64,000 bases of DNA from an uncultured Paracoccus sp. (GCF_947487305.1 NZ_CANKWH010000008.1:154033-218032); one strand, 5' to 3'. Shown: positions 9,236 to 19,151, counted from the stretch's first letter. Program-made: numbers and translations. The notes: generated by a model from the letters alone, not told the origin.

Positions 9236-10411
9236 ATGCCCGTCCTGAACCGCATCGCCGAATTCGGCTCCGACATGACCGAATGGCGGCGCCACCTGCA
9301 CCAGCATCCGGAACTGGGCTTCGACTGCCACGAAACCGCCGCCTTCGTGGCCGAGCGGCTGCGTGAATTCGGCGTGGACGAGATCCATGAGGGGGTCGGG
9401 CAAACCGGCGTGGTGGCCATCATCAACGGTCAGGCGGACGGGCCGACGATCGGGCTGCGGGCCGACATGGACGCGCTGCCGATGGCCGAGGAGACCGGGG
9501 CAGACTGGGCCTCGACCGTGCCGGGGCGGATGCATGCCTGCGGTCATGACGGGCATACGACCATGCTTCTGGGTGCTGCCCGCTATCTGGCCGAGACGCG
9601 GAACTTTGCCGGCCGGGTGGCGCTGATCTTTCAGCCGGCGGAAGAGGATGGCGGCGGCGGTGATGCCATGGTGCGCGACGGCATAATGGAGCGGTTCGGC
9701 ATTTCCCGCGTCTTCGCGCTGCACAACAATCCGGGTCAGGACGAGGGCAGTTTCCAGACCACGCCGGGGCCGATCATGGCTGCGGTCGACCGTTTCGAAG
9801 TTCATATCCGCGGCCGGGGCGGCCATGGCGCCATGCCGCATCTGACCGCCGATCCGGTGGTGGCCGCCGTGGGCATCGTCAACGCCATCCAGACCATTGT
9901 CAGCCGCAACCATTACGCGCTGGACGAGCTGGTTGTCTCGGTCACACAGATCCATACCGGCAGCGCCGACAATATCGTGCCCGAAACCGCCTGGATCTGC
10001 GGCACCGTCCGCACCTTCGAGCCGCATGTCCGTGAAATGGTCGAGCGCCGCATGGCCGAGATCTGCGCCGGGCAGGGCGCGGCCTATGATGTGACGGCCG
10101 AGCTTGACTATCAGCGCGGCTATCCGGCGACGGTGAACGACCCGCGCGAGACCGATTTTGCCGTCGCCGTGGCGCGCGAGGTGTCGGGCGCGAATGGCGT
10201 CATCGCCGAGTCGGGTCGTGAGATGGGGGCCGAGGATTTCAGCTACATGCTGGAGAAACGCCCCGGCTGCTATCTGTTCATCGGCCAGGGCGAGGGGCCG
10301 GGCGTGCACAACCCGGGCTATGATTTCAACGACGAGATTGCCCCGGTCGGCGCCAGCTTCTTTGCCCGCCTGGTCGAGCGCGGCCAGCCGCTGAAGACGG
10401 CAGCGGGTTAG
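9236..10411 (+). CDS. M20 family amidohydrolase (hippurate hydrolase-like)
   Basis: The product (391 aa) is a cytoplasmic zinc-dependent amidohydrolase of the M20D group, which cleaves N-acyl amino acids, hippurate or related amides. Metal and catalytic motifs are seen: RRHLHQHPELG, LRADMDALP, HACGHDGH, PAEEDGGGG, and the dimerisation-lid stretch GRGGHGAMPH. The real substrate cannot be read. The start at 9236 fits homologs (MPVLNRI); the in-frame extension back to 9056 overlaps mazG and looks like shadow. Confidence 0.88.
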   Translation: MPVLNRIAEFGSDMTEWRRHLHQHPELGFDCHETAAFVAERLREFGVDEIHEGVGQTGVVAIINGQADGPTIGLRADMDALPMAEETGADWASTVPGRMHACGHDGHTTMLLGAARYLAETRNFAGRVALIFQPAEEDGGGGDAMVRDGIMERFGISRVFALHNNPGQDEGSFQTTPGPIMAAVDRFEVHIRGRGGHGAMPHLTADPVVAAVGIVNAIQTIVSRNHYALDELVVSVTQIHTGSADNIVPETAWICGTVRTFEPHVREMVERRMAEICAGQGAAYDVTAELDYQRGYPATVNDPRETDFAVAVAREVSGANGVIAESGREMGAEDFSYMLEKRPGCYLFIGQGEGPGVHNPGYDFNDEIAPVGASFFARLVERGQPLKTAAG

Positions 10412-10572
10412 GCTCGTTCCCTCGCCGCCGCGCCGGCCCCCGGACAACCCACGTTTCCGTGTGTGCCGGGTAGCCCGCGATTTCTTGCCAAGCCCCGCCA
10501 CCGCGGATAGGGTGCGCGCCAATTCCCGCCCGGTCGCCTCTCAAGCGGCCCCGCTGACATGAAGGATAACCG

Positions 10573-10905
10573 ATGTTCGTGACCCCCGCCTATGCCCAGG
10601 CCGCCGGATCGGCCGGCGCCGCCGGAGCTTTCGCGCAGTTCATCCCGCTGATCCTGATCTTCGCGATCATGTATTTCCTGATGATCCGCCCGCAGCAAAA
10701 GCGCGCCAAGCTGCACCGGGAAATGGTCGCCGCGCTGAAAAAGGGCGATCAGGTCATCACCCAGGGCGGGATCATCGGCAAGGTTTCCACCGTCCGCGAC
10801 GACGAGGTCGAGGTCGAGGTGGCTACCGGCGTGAAGGTGCGGGTCGTCCGCGCCTCGATCACCCAGGTGCTGAACCCGACGGCGCCCGTCGCCGCCAATA
10901 GCTAA
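10573..10905 (+). CDS. yajC: Preprotein translocase subunit YajC
   Basis: YajC (110 aa) is an accessory inner-membrane subunit of the Sec holotranslocon. It has one transmembrane segment (about 22-40) followed by the hallmark FLMIRPQQKR and a small soluble domain (GGIIGKV, VRASITQVL). It heads yajC-secD-secF, 30 bases before secD. Confidence 0.95.
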   Translation: MFVTPAYAQAAGSAGAAGAFAQFIPLILIFAIMYFLMIRPQQKRAKLHREMVAALKKGDQVITQGGIIGKVSTVRDDEVEVEVATGVKVRVVRASITQVLNPTAPVAANS

Positions 10906-10935
10906 GACCAGACAAACTAAGGGGTCACCCCCAAG

Positions 10936-12603
10936 ATGCTTCAGATCGACCGCTGGAAACGCATCCTGATTATCGGGCTTTGCGTGCTCGGGCTGGCCTA
11001 TGCCATGCCCAACCTGTTCTACAAACGGGTGGAGACCCATAACGACGCCGTCATCGCGGTCGAACGGTCGGGCGGCGCTGCCACGGCCGAGCAAGAGGCG
11101 GCAATGGCGCAGTGGCCGAACTGGCTGCCGTCGTCGCTGGTCAATCTGGGGCTGGACCTGCGGGGCGGGGCCCATCTTCTGGCCGAGGTGCAGGTCGATC
11201 AGGTCTACAAGGCCCGGATGGACGGCATGTGGCCGGATCTGCGGCAGGCGCTGTCCGACAAGCGCGCCACCATCGGTTCGATTCGCCGGGTGTCCTCGCC
11301 CGATGGGACGTTGGCCATCGAGATCGAGAATGCCGACCAGATGCAGGTCGCGGTCGAGGCCGCGCGCAGTCTGTCCGTTCCCGTCACCACGCTGACCGGG
11401 GCCGGGCAGGACGATCTGACCGTGACCGCCAGCGGCAAGACCCTGACTGTGCAGCTGTCGGATGCCGAAAAGGCCGTGACCGACGATCGCACCATCCAGC
11501 AGAGCCTCGAGATCGTGCGCCGCCGGGTGGACGAGGTCGGAACGCGTGAACCCACCATCATGCGCCAGGGCCAGGACCGCATCCTGATCCAGGTGCCGGG
11601 CATCGGTTCGGCCGCCGAGCTGAAGGCGCTGATCGGCACCACCGCCAAGCTGACCTTCAACCCGGTCATTGGCACCGGCACCAATCCGAACGCCAATCCC
11701 GGCATCGGCAATGTCATCCTGCCCTCGCAGGAGCAGCCGGGCCTGTTCTACACGCTCGAGGAAACCCCGGTCGTGACCGGCGAGGAGCTGACCAATGCGG
11801 TGCCCTCGACCGACCAGAACGGCCAGCCCTCGGTCGATTTCCGCTTCAACCCCTCGGGTGCGCGCAAGTTCGGCGAGTACACCACCGCCAATATCGGCCA
11901 GCCCTTCGCTATCGTGCTGGATAACGAGGTGATCTCGGCCCCGGTGATCCGGCAGGCGATCACCGCTGGCTCGGGCCAGATCTCGGGCTCGATGGATTTC
12001 GAAAGCGCCAACCGACTGGCGGTTCTGCTGCGCGCCGGCGCGCTGCCGGCGGAGCTGACCTTCCTCGAGGAACGGACCATCGGCCCGGAACTGGGGCAGG
12101 ACAGCATCGATGCCGGGCGTCTGGCCTCGGTCGTCGCCACCATCGCGGTCATCTTCTACATCGTCGCCAGCTATGGCCTGTTCGGGGTCTTCGCCTCGAT
12201 CGCCGTGGTGGTGAACGTCATCCTGATCCTTGCGGTCATGTCGATCATGGGGGCGACGCTGACCCTGCCGGGCATTGCCGGGATCGTGCTGACCGTGGGC
12301 ACCGCCGTCGATGCGAACGTCATCATCTATGAACGCATCCGCGAGGAATTGCGGGCGGGCAAACGGGTGGTTCGCGCCATCGACAACGGCTTCAAGGAGG
12401 CGATGTCGGCCATCATCGACGCCAACGTCACCACCTTCATCGCCGCGCTGGTGATGTTCTTCCTCGGTTCCGGCCCGGTCAAGGGCTTCGCCGTGACGCT
12501 GACCATCGGCATCGTCACCTCGGTCTTTACGGCCATCTATCTGACCCGGCTGCTGATCGTCCTGTGGATCGATCTGCGCAAGCCGAAAGAACTGGTTCTG
12601 TAA
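10936..12603 (+). CDS. secD: Protein translocase subunit SecD
   Basis: SecD (555 aa) works with SecF to drive late protein translocation using the proton motive force. It has an N-terminal membrane helix (about 10-28), the LGLDLRGGAH signature, a large periplasmic domain, and a C-terminal block of membrane helices containing TAVDANVIIYERIREEL. The length is typical for alphaproteobacteria. secF follows after 12 bases. Confidence 0.96.
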   Translation: MLQIDRWKRILIIGLCVLGLAYAMPNLFYKRVETHNDAVIAVERSGGAATAEQEAAMAQWPNWLPSSLVNLGLDLRGGAHLLAEVQVDQVYKARMDGMWPDLRQALSDKRATIGSIRRVSSPDGTLAIEIENADQMQVAVEAARSLSVPVTTLTGAGQDDLTVTASGKTLTVQLSDAEKAVTDDRTIQQSLEIVRRRVDEVGTREPTIMRQGQDRILIQVPGIGSAAELKALIGTTAKLTFNPVIGTGTNPNANPGIGNVILPSQEQPGLFYTLEETPVVTGEELTNAVPSTDQNGQPSVDFRFNPSGARKFGEYTTANIGQPFAIVLDNEVISAPVIRQAITAGSGQISGSMDFESANRLAVLLRAGALPAELTFLEERTIGPELGQDSIDAGRLASVVATIAVIFYIVASYGLFGVFASIAVVVNVILILAVMSIMGATLTLPGIAGIVLTVGTAVDANVIIYERIREELRAGKRVVRAIDNGFKEAMSAIIDANVTTFIAALVMFFLGSGPVKGFAVTLTIGIVTSVFTAIYLTRLLIVLWIDLRKPKELVL

Positions 12604-12615
12604 GGGGATAAGATC

Positions 12616-13599
12616 ATGGCATTCCGGCTCAAGCTTGTTCCCGACAACACCAACTACAACTTCTTCCGCTGGCAGTGGCTGACCTTCGGCATCTCGGCTC
12701 TGGCCATGGCGGCTTCGGTCGTGCTGGTTCTGGTGATGGGGCTGAACTTCGGCGTCGACTTCAAGGGCGGCACCACCATCCGCACCGAAAGCCCGACCGC
12801 CTTCGAGGTCGGCGAATACCGCGAGGTGCTGGACGGGCTGGATCTTGGCGATGTCTCGATCACCGAGGTCTTCGACCCGACCTTCGGCGCCGACAAGCAT
12901 GTGGCAATGATCCGAATTGGTGCCACCAACGAGACCGGTTCGGTCACGCCCGAGGAGTTGACCCGGATCGAGGACGCGCTGCGTGCCGTCGACCCGCAGG
13001 TGACGTTCCCGGCGGTCGAATCGATCGGTCCCAAGGTTTCGGCCGAGTTGATCTGGACCGCCGTGCAGGCGGTGGGCGCGGCGACCATCGGCATCCTCTT
13101 CTATATCTGGATCCGCTTCGAATGGCAGTTCGCCATCGGCGCCGTGGTGGCACTGGTCCATGATGTGCTCTTGACCGTGGGCGTCTTTGCACTGTTCCAG
13201 TTCAAGTTCGACCTCAGCACCATCGCCGCGCTGCTGACGATCCTTGGCTATTCGGTCAACGACACTGTCGTGGTCTTCGACCGATTGCGCGAAAATCTGA
13301 TCAAGTTCAAATCCATGCCGCTGATCGACGTGATGAACCTGACGGTGAACGAAACCCTGTCGCGGACCATCATGACCGCCGTGACCACCGCAATCGCGCT
13401 GACCGCGCTGCTGATCCTTGGAGGCGACGTGATCCGGGGCTTTGTCTTCGCCATGCTCTGGGGCGTCTTCGTCGGCTGCTATTCGACGATCTACGTGGCC
13501 AAGAACATCGTGCTGTGGATCGGGGTCAAGCGCGACTGGTCGAAAAAGGACCCGAAGGACGACCCGTCCTCGCCCTTCAAGGGCGCCGAGCAACCCTGA
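12616..13599 (+). CDS. secF: Protein translocase subunit SecF
   Basis: SecF (327 aa) is the partner of SecD in the Sec translocon. It has an N-terminal membrane helix, the GVDFKGGT signature (about 43-50), a short periplasmic domain, and five C-terminal membrane segments with YSVNDTVVVFDRLREN. Its stop overlaps the ATG of the next gene as TGATG, so translation is probably coupled. Confidence 0.96.
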   Translation: MAFRLKLVPDNTNYNFFRWQWLTFGISALAMAASVVLVLVMGLNFGVDFKGGTTIRTESPTAFEVGEYREVLDGLDLGDVSITEVFDPTFGADKHVAMIRIGATNETGSVTPEELTRIEDALRAVDPQVTFPAVESIGPKVSAELIWTAVQAVGAATIGILFYIWIRFEWQFAIGAVVALVHDVLLTVGVFALFQFKFDLSTIAALLTILGYSVNDTVVVFDRLRENLIKFKSMPLIDVMNLTVNETLSRTIMTAVTTAIALTALLILGGDVIRGFVFAMLWGVFVGCYSTIYVAKNIVLWIGVKRDWSKKDPKDDPSSPFKGAEQP

Positions 13600-13952
13600 T
13601 GGCGATCGAGCCCACCGATTTCGCCGGGGCCGTGCCGGTTGACGGCTACGGCCCCGGTTTTTTCCGGGTTGCCGAGAAGATCCACCACGGCCGGGTTCTG
13701 GTGCGTCAGGGCGGCGCGCAAGGCTGGGGCGGTCTCGAGGATCGCGCGGCGCTGCTGGCACTGGCCGGGCAGGTAGATGTGCTGTTCATCGGCATGGGCG
13801 CCGAGATCGCGCGCCCGCCTGCCGACCTTGTGGCGGAGCTCGAATCGCTCGGCGTGATGGTCGAGGCGATGGCCTCGCCCACTGCCGCCCGCACCTATAA
13901 CGTCACGCTTTCCGAGGGCCGCCGGGTCGCCTGCGCGCTGCTGCCGGTATGA
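13599..13952 (+). CDS. Mth938-like domain protein (DUF498)
   Basis: This small soluble protein (117 aa) has the Mth938/NDUFAF3-like fold, recognised from IDGYG-like [10 protein letters not shown] at the N-terminus and the LFIGMGAEI segment in the middle. Homologs commonly follow secF in alphaproteobacteria; the mitochondrial relative NDUFAF3 helps assemble complex I. The bacterial function is unproven. It overlaps secF by 1 base and ccmA by 4 bases, linking the sec and ccm genes into one run. Confidence 0.78.
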   Translation: MAIEPTDFAGAVPVDGYGPGFFRVAEKIHHGRVLVRQGGAQGWGGLEDRAALLALAGQVDVLFIGMGAEIARPPADLVAELESLGVMVEAMASPTAARTYNVTLSEGRRVACALLPV

Positions 13953-14578
13953 GCCTCGTCGCGGTGCGCGATCTTGCCGTCGCGCGCGGCGGGATGCGGG
14001 CCGTCGAGGGCGTTTCCTTCAGTTTGGACAGGGGCGAGGCGCTGATCCTGCGCGGGCCGAACGGCGTCGGCAAGACCACGCTGTTGCGCACGGTTGCGGG
14101 ATTGCAGCCGCCGGTCGCGGGCGAGGTGGTGGTCGGCGATGACAGCGTTGCCTATGCCGCCCATGCCGACGGGCTGAAATCGGCGCTGAGCGTGACCGAG
14201 AACCTGCGCTTCTGGGCGCGGGTCTTTGGCCGGACCGATATCGATGCGGCCATCGCCGCGATGAACCTTGGCGGGCTGTTGGAGCGCCCGGCGGCGAGCC
14301 TCTCGGCCGGGCAGAAGCGGCGGCTTGGTCTCGCCCGGCTTCTGGTCACGGGCCGGCCGGTCTGGGTGCTGGACGAGCCGACGGTGTCGCTCGACGCCGA
14401 TTCGGTCGGCCTTTTTGCCGCCGTGCTGCGGGCGCATCTGGCCGGGGGCGGGGCGGCGCTGATGGCCACGCATATCGATCTGGGGCTGGGTGAGGCGCGG
14501 GTTCTGGACCTGACGCCCTATCGCGCCAAGCCCGGCAAGGCCGAGACGCCCGCCGGCTTCAACGAGGCCTTCGCGTGA
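13949..14578 (+). CDS. ccmA: Heme ABC exporter, ATP-binding protein CcmA
   Basis: CcmA (209 aa) is the ATPase of the CcmABCD complex, which releases holo-CcmE during cytochrome c maturation. Walker A is GPNGVGKTT, the signature is LSAGQKRR and Walker B is [12 protein letters not shown]. Its GTGA junction with ccmB and ATGA junction with the upstream gene suggest coupled translation. ccmE, ccmF and ccmH are not in the window. Confidence 0.95.
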   Translation: MSLVAVRDLAVARGGMRAVEGVSFSLDRGEALILRGPNGVGKTTLLRTVAGLQPPVAGEVVVGDDSVAYAAHADGLKSALSVTENLRFWARVFGRTDIDAAIAAMNLGGLLERPAASLSAGQKRRLGLARLLVTGRPVWVLDEPTVSLDADSVGLFAAVLRAHLAGGGAALMATHIDLGLGEARVLDLTPYRAKPGKAETPAGFNEAFA

Positions 14579-15231
14579 TCGCGCTGCTGCTACGCGACCT
14601 GACCCTTGCCACCCGCGCGGGCGGCGGCTTCGGGCTGGGACTGGCCTTTTTCCTGATCCTCTGCACGCTGGTTCCGTTCGGCGTCGGCCCGCAAGGTGGC
14701 ACGCTGGCGCTGATCGCGCCGGGGATCCTGTGGGTCGGTGCGCTGCTGGCCTGCCTTCTGTCGCTGGACCGGATCTTTGCCCTCGACCACGAGGATGGCA
14801 GCCTCGACCTGCTGGCGACCGCGCCCATCCCGCTGGAGGGCGTCGTCGCGATCAAGGCCGCCGCGCATTGGCTGACCACCGGCCTGCCGCTGGTCGTGGC
14901 CGCGCCGCTGTTCGGGTTGCTGCTGCATCTTCCGGCGACCGCAACCCCGTGGCTGGTGCTGTCGATGCTGATCGGAACCCCGGCGCTGTCGATGCTGGGG
15001 GCCTTCGGTGCGGCGATCACCGTGGGGCTGCGCCGGGGCGGGCTACTTTTGTCGCTCTTGGTTCTGCCGCTCTACATCCCCACGCTGATCTTCGGGGCCG
15101 AAGTGATCCGCCGGGGCGCCGAGGGTGGCAGTACGGTCACGCCGCTGGCCTTTCTGGCCGGGATCACGGCGGCGGTGCTGGCGCTGATGCCATTTGCTGC
15201 AGCGGCCGCGCTGCGGGTCAATCTACGGTGA
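14575..15231 (+). CDS. ccmB: Heme exporter protein CcmB
   Basis: CcmB (218 aa) is the membrane subunit of the CcmAB transporter, with about six hydrophobic segments and typical motifs such as [20 protein letters not shown]. The GTG start overlaps the ccmA stop (GTGA). ccmC follows 42 bases downstream. Confidence 0.94.
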   Translation: MIALLLRDLTLATRAGGGFGLGLAFFLILCTLVPFGVGPQGGTLALIAPGILWVGALLACLLSLDRIFALDHEDGSLDLLATAPIPLEGVVAIKAAAHWLTTGLPLVVAAPLFGLLLHLPATATPWLVLSMLIGTPALSMLGAFGAAITVGLRRGGLLLSLLVLPLYIPTLIFGAEVIRRGAEGGSTVTPLAFLAGITAAVLALMPFAAAAALRVNLR

Positions 15232-15273
15232 GCGGGGCTTGAGCCGCGCCCCAGCCGCCGCTAGGGAAAAGAC

Positions 15274-15999
15274 ATGTCGATCTGGGAATACGCCAACCCC
15301 GTCAAGTTCATGCGCACCTCGGGCGCGATCCTGCCCTGGGCTGTGGCGGGCGCTGCCCTCTGCACCGTCGGCGGGCTGGTCTGGGGATTCCTGACGCCCG
15401 AGGATTACAAGCAGGGATCGACGGTGAAGATCGTCTTCATCCATGTCCCCGCCGCAATGATGGCGATCAATATTTGGGTGATGATGCTGGTTGCCAGCCT
15501 GACCTGGCTGATCCGCCGCCATCATGTCTCGGCGCTGGCAGCCAAGGCTGCCGCACCAGTTGGAGCGGTGATGACGCTGATCGCGCTGGCCACCGGGGCG
15601 ATCTGGGGCCAGCCGATGTGGGGGACATGGTGGGAATGGGATCCGCGCCTGACCTCGTTCCTGATCCTCTTCCTTTTCTACGTTGGCTATATCGCGCTCT
15701 GGTCCGCGGTCGAGGACCCTGACAGCGCCGCCGACCTGACCGGCTGGCTGTGCCTTGTCGGTTCGGTCTTTGCGCTGCTCTCGCGCTATGCGGTGCTGTT
15801 CTGGAATCAGGGGTTGCATCAGGGGGCCTCGCTGTCGGTGGCCGAGGGCGAACGGATGAGCGCGGTCTATCGCTATCCGCTTTACCTCTCGATGCTGGGC
15901 TTCTTCCTTCTGTTCCTCGCGCTGCTGCTGATCCGCACGCGAACCGAGATTCGCCGCCGCCGTCTGGCGGCCCTGCAGGCGCGGGAGGCGCGGGCATGA
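15274..15999 (+). CDS. ccmC: Heme exporter protein CcmC
   Basis: CcmC (241 aa) binds heme in the periplasm and loads it onto CcmE. The tryptophan-rich heme-handling motif is plain (MWGTWWEWDPRLTS, about 112-125), set between membrane helices, with conserved histidine segments (VFIHVPAAMMA). It overlaps ccmD by 4 bases (ATGA). Confidence 0.95.
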   Translation: MSIWEYANPVKFMRTSGAILPWAVAGAALCTVGGLVWGFLTPEDYKQGSTVKIVFIHVPAAMMAINIWVMMLVASLTWLIRRHHVSALAAKAAAPVGAVMTLIALATGAIWGQPMWGTWWEWDPRLTSFLILFLFYVGYIALWSAVEDPDSAADLTGWLCLVGSVFALLSRYAVLFWNQGLHQGASLSVAEGERMSAVYRYPLYLSMLGFFLLFLALLLIRTRTEIRRRRLAALQAREARA

Positions 16000-16139
16000 T
16001 CGAATTGGGAAAGTATGCCGGCACGGTGCTGGCCGCCTATGGCGTGTCGCTGGCGCTGCTGCTGGGCGTGATCTGGCAGAGCGTTGCGGCCAATGCCCGC
16101 GCCCGCCGCGCATTGGAGGCGCAGGAAAAGAATGGCTAA
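15996..16139 (+). CDS. ccmD: Heme exporter protein CcmD
   Basis: CcmD is a 47-aa single-span membrane protein that supports release of holo-CcmE from CcmABC. It begins MIELGKYAGTVLAAYG, has one helix (about 8-29), and ends in a charged cytoplasmic tail. It starts in the ccmC stop and overlaps ccmG by 8 bases. Confidence 0.92.
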   Translation: MIELGKYAGTVLAAYGVSLALLLGVIWQSVAANARARRALEAQEKNG

Positions 16140-16671
16140 GATTTCTCCCCTGATGATCGCGCCGCCGGTGATCTTCGCGGCGCTGGCGGGCATGTTCCTT
16201 TGGGGCATGGGCCGCGAGAATCCCGAACAGCTGCCTTCGAGCTTCATCGGTCGCGAGGCCCCGGCGCTGCCCGTGACCACGCTGCCCGGCAAGACCCAGC
16301 TGACCGACGAGATGCTGCGCCAGCCGGGGGTGAAGCTGGTGAATTTCTGGGCCAGCTGGTGCCCACCCTGCCGGGCCGAGCATCCGACCCTGACCGAGTT
16401 GTCGAAGACCATCCCGGTCTATGGTGTCGATCTGAAGGACCCCGAGCCGCAGGCAGTGCGCTTTCTGGACGAGTATGGCGATCCCTTTCACGCCATCGCC
16501 ACCGATCCGAACGGTCGCGGCGCCATCGACTGGGGCGTGACCGCGCCGCCCGAGACCTTCATCCTCGATGGCGAGGGCAAGGTGCTTTACCGCTTTGCCG
16601 GTCCGCTGGTGCGCGAGGATTACACCAACCGCTTCCTGCCCGAGCTTCGGAAGGCACAGGCTGCCGAATAG
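16132..16671 (+). CDS. ccmG: Thiol:disulfide interchange protein CcmG/DsbE
   Basis: CcmG (179 aa) is a membrane-anchored periplasmic thioredoxin that reduces apocytochrome c or CcmH. It has an N-terminal anchor (about 8-24) and the active site WCPPC within NFWASWCPPC. The ATG at 16132 lies inside ccmD and is preferred over in-frame upstream codons because homology starts at MAKISPL. It closes the ccm run; a strong hairpin follows directly. Confidence 0.94.
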   Translation: MAKISPLMIAPPVIFAALAGMFLWGMGRENPEQLPSSFIGREAPALPVTTLPGKTQLTDEMLRQPGVKLVNFWASWCPPCRAEHPTLTELSKTIPVYGVDLKDPEPQAVRFLDEYGDPFHAIATDPNGRGAIDWGVTAPPETFILDGEGKVLYRFAGPLVREDYTNRFLPELRKAQAAE

Positions 16672-16731
16672 GGGGCTGCCGCCCCGCCGGCGGTGCCGGC
16701 CCCCCGCGGATATTTCAGCGAGCGAGAAGCC
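16671..16731. repeat. G/C hairpin with Rhodobacteraceae-like intergenic tail
   Basis: Starting at the ccmG stop there is a G-run, an inner inverted repeat and a C-run (16671-16705). The sequence CCCCCGCGGATATTT and a short AG-rich tail follow. From memory, similar C-run plus GGATATTT strings recur after genes in Rhodobacteraceae genomes. It probably acts as a transcription terminator; the repeat identity is not tested here. Confidence 0.4.
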
Positions 16732-16793
16732 GGGTTGCCACTTCGGGTTGTGACCGCCAGACTGCCTCTGTTCAGTCAAGGGGGAGGTAAGCG

Positions 16794-18596
16794 ATGAAGA
16801 CCGGGTTTTCTCTGGTGATGGCAGTGCTGCTGGCCGGGACGGCGGGCGCGCAGGAGGCAGCGGATGCGGTCGCGCCGGAAGCGGCGACCGAGGCCGCGAC
16901 GGTGGATGCCTTTTCGGGTCTCAGCCAGCCCGCCAAGGATGCGATGGCGGCCAAGGAGGCCGGTCAGCCGGTGGTCGCAGCGAACTGGATGGTCACGGCG
17001 GCGCATCCGCTGGCGGTCGAGGCCGGGGCCAAGGTGCTGGAGGCCGGCGGAAGCGCCGCCGATGCCATGGTCGCGGTGCAGACCGTTCTGGGGCTGGTCG
17101 AGCCGCAAAGCTCGGGTCTGGGCGGCGGGGCGTTTCTGGTCTGGTATGATGCGTCGAGCGGCGAGATGACGACGCTCGACGCGCGCGAGATGGCGCCGGC
17201 GGCGGCGACGCCGACGCTGTTTCAGGATGAGAATGGCGAGCCGCTGGAATTCATGGCTGCCGTTGTCGGTGGCCGCTCGGTCGGGGTGCCGGGCACCCCG
17301 GCATTGCTCGAGGAGGCGCATCGGCGCTGGGGCAAGGCGAATTGGGCGAGCCTTTTCGCCGATGGCATCCGTCTGGGGGAAGAGGGCTTTGCCGTCTCGC
17401 CGCGTCTGGCGGAACTGGTCGCGGGCGAGGGCGAGGCGCTGCAATCGGATCCGGTGACGACCGATTATTTCTTCCCCGGCGGCACGGCGGTCGCGGCGGG
17501 TGATCTGCTGAAGAATCCCGATTATGCCGAGACCCTGCGGGTGCTGGCGCGCGAGGGGGCGGATGGCTTCTATGGCGGCGCGCTTGCCGACCGCATCGTC
17601 GCGGCCGTGCGCGGGCATGAAAGCAATCCCGGTCTGATGACCGTGAACGACCTTGGTCGCTATCGCGTGGTCGAGCGCGAGCCGGTCTGTGTGGTATATC
17701 GCGCGCATGACGTCTGCGGCATGGGGCCGCCCTCCTCGGGCGGGCTGACCGTGGGGCAGATATTGGGGATGCTCGGCGGCCATGATCTGGCGGCCTTGGG
17801 GCATGAGAACCCGGAAAGCTGGCGGCTGATCGGCGATGCCTCGCGCTTAGCCTTTGCCGACCGGGGCCGCTACATGGCCGATGCCGATTTCGTGCCGATG
17901 CCGACCGAAGGTCTGATCGCGCCGGACTATCTGGCCGAGCGGGGCGGTTTGCTGAAGGGCGATGACAGCCTGCCCGAGGTCAGCGCCGGTTCGCCGGGAT
18001 GGAGCCACGCCATGCTCTGGGGGCAGGATTCCGCCCTCGAACTGCCCTCGACCTCGCATATCTCGATCGTCGATGCGGAAGGCAATGCGCTGTCCATGAC
18101 CACCACCATCGAGAACGGTTTCGGGTCGCGGGTGATGGCGGGCGGGTTCCTGTTGAACAACGAACTGACCGATTTCAGTTTCGAGACCCATGACGAGGCC
18201 GGCTATCCCATCGCCAATGTGGTCGAGCCGGGCAAGCGGCCGCGTTCGTCCATGGCGCCCAGCATCGTGATGAAGGACGGCAAGCCGGTGCTGGTCATCG
18301 GCTCGCCCGGTGGCAGCCGCATCATCGGCTATGTCGCGCAGGCGATCATCGGCCATCTGGACTGGGGGCTGGACGTACAGCAGGCGGTGGGCCTGCCGCA
18401 TCTGGTGAACCGTTTTGGCCCCATGGATGTCGAGGCCGGCACCGCGGCGGTCGAGCTGTCGCAGGCGCTGACCGATCTCGGCTTCGAGGTGAACGAGACC
18501 GAGCTGAATTCGGGCCTGCAGGGTATCGCCATCACGCCCGAGGGGCTGGAAGGCGGGGCCGATCCGCGGCGCGAGGGGATCGCGCTGGGGGGCTGA
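16794..18596 (+). CDS. ggt: Gamma-glutamyltransferase
   Basis: The product (600 aa) is a periplasmic Ntn hydrolase that removes the gamma-glutamyl group from glutathione and related amides. A Sec signal peptide ends near AGA-QE (about residue 20). The proenzyme is cut before the nucleophilic threonine in STSHISIVD, giving large and small subunits. Other marks are SSGLGGGAFL, DAREMAP, GPPSSGG and the SPGGSRII glycine loop. The length is normal. The next gene starts 6 bases downstream. Confidence 0.94.
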   Translation: MKTGFSLVMAVLLAGTAGAQEAADAVAPEAATEAATVDAFSGLSQPAKDAMAAKEAGQPVVAANWMVTAAHPLAVEAGAKVLEAGGSAADAMVAVQTVLGLVEPQSSGLGGGAFLVWYDASSGEMTTLDAREMAPAAATPTLFQDENGEPLEFMAAVVGGRSVGVPGTPALLEEAHRRWGKANWASLFADGIRLGEEGFAVSPRLAELVAGEGEALQSDPVTTDYFFPGGTAVAAGDLLKNPDYAETLRVLAREGADGFYGGALADRIVAAVRGHESNPGLMTVNDLGRYRVVEREPVCVVYRAHDVCGMGPPSSGGLTVGQILGMLGGHDLAALGHENPESWRLIGDASRLAFADRGRYMADADFVPMPTEGLIAPDYLAERGGLLKGDDSLPEVSAGSPGWSHAMLWGQDSALELPSTSHISIVDAEGNALSMTTTIENGFGSRVMAGGFLLNNELTDFSFETHDEAGYPIANVVEPGKRPRSSMAPSIVMKDGKPVLVIGSPGGSRIIGYVAQAIIGHLDWGLDVQQAVGLPHLVNRFGPMDVEAGTAAVELSQALTDLGFEVNETELNSGLQGIAITPEGLEGGADPRREGIALGG

Positions 18597-18602
18597 GGCG
18601 GA

Positions 18603-19124
18603 TTGCGGCTGGTGATGATCTCGGGCTGTTCGGGTGGCGGCAAGTCGAGCCTGCTCTCTGAACTGGCACGGCGCGGATACGCCACCATTACCGAGCCGGG
18701 CCGCCGGGTGGTCGAGGCCGAACTGGCCGGCGACGGGGCGAATCTGCCCTGGGTCGATCTGGCCGGTTTCGGCCGCGAAGCCCTGCGGCTGGCAGTGGCC
18801 GATCACCGGGCGGTGCAACACGCGCGCGGTCCGGTCTTCTTCGATCGCGGCATTGTCGATGCCACGCTGGCCCTGCAATCGGTCGGGCAGGGGGCCGAGG
18901 CGACCCGGCTGGCGCGGCAGCTGCGCTATGACGCGCGGGTCTTTCTGACCCCACCCTGGCCCGCGATCCATGTCCGCGACCACGCGCGGCGACACGGGTT
19001 TCGGGCAGCGGTGGATGAGTATCGGCGGCTGCGGCAGGGCTATCCGAGGCTGGGCTATCGGGTGGCGCTGCTGCCGAGAATCGGGATCAGGGCGCGCGCT
19101 GACTGGTTGCTGGCGCGGCTCTAG
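18603..19124 (+). CDS. P-loop AAA family ATPase (AAA_28-like)
   Basis: This small protein (173 aa) has a Walker A motif close to the N-terminus (SGCSGGGKSS, about 7-16) and a Walker B-like FFDRGIVDATL. Proteins of this kind are annotated as AAA_28 or predicted nucleotide kinases; their substrate is generally unknown. The TTG at 18603 is the longest start; GTG at 18612 or ATG at 18615 are alternatives and would keep the P-loop. It lies 27 bases upstream of a TRAP binding-protein gene. Confidence 0.7.
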   Translation: MRLVMISGCSGGGKSSLLSELARRGYATITEPGRRVVEAELAGDGANLPWVDLAGFGREALRLAVADHRAVQHARGPVFFDRGIVDATLALQSVGQGAEATRLARQLRYDARVFLTPPWPAIHVRDHARRHGFRAAVDEYRRLRQGYPRLGYRVALLPRIGIRARADWLLARL

Positions 19125-19151
19125 CAGGAAGCTTTCTGGGAGGAACAGGGA

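Noticed and set aside
10408..13761. Very long minus-strand open frame (1117 codons) opposite yajC-secD-secF
   Set aside because: It is the antisense shadow of well-identified Sec genes in high-GC DNA; its composition is Asp/His/Gly/Arg-rich with no domain.
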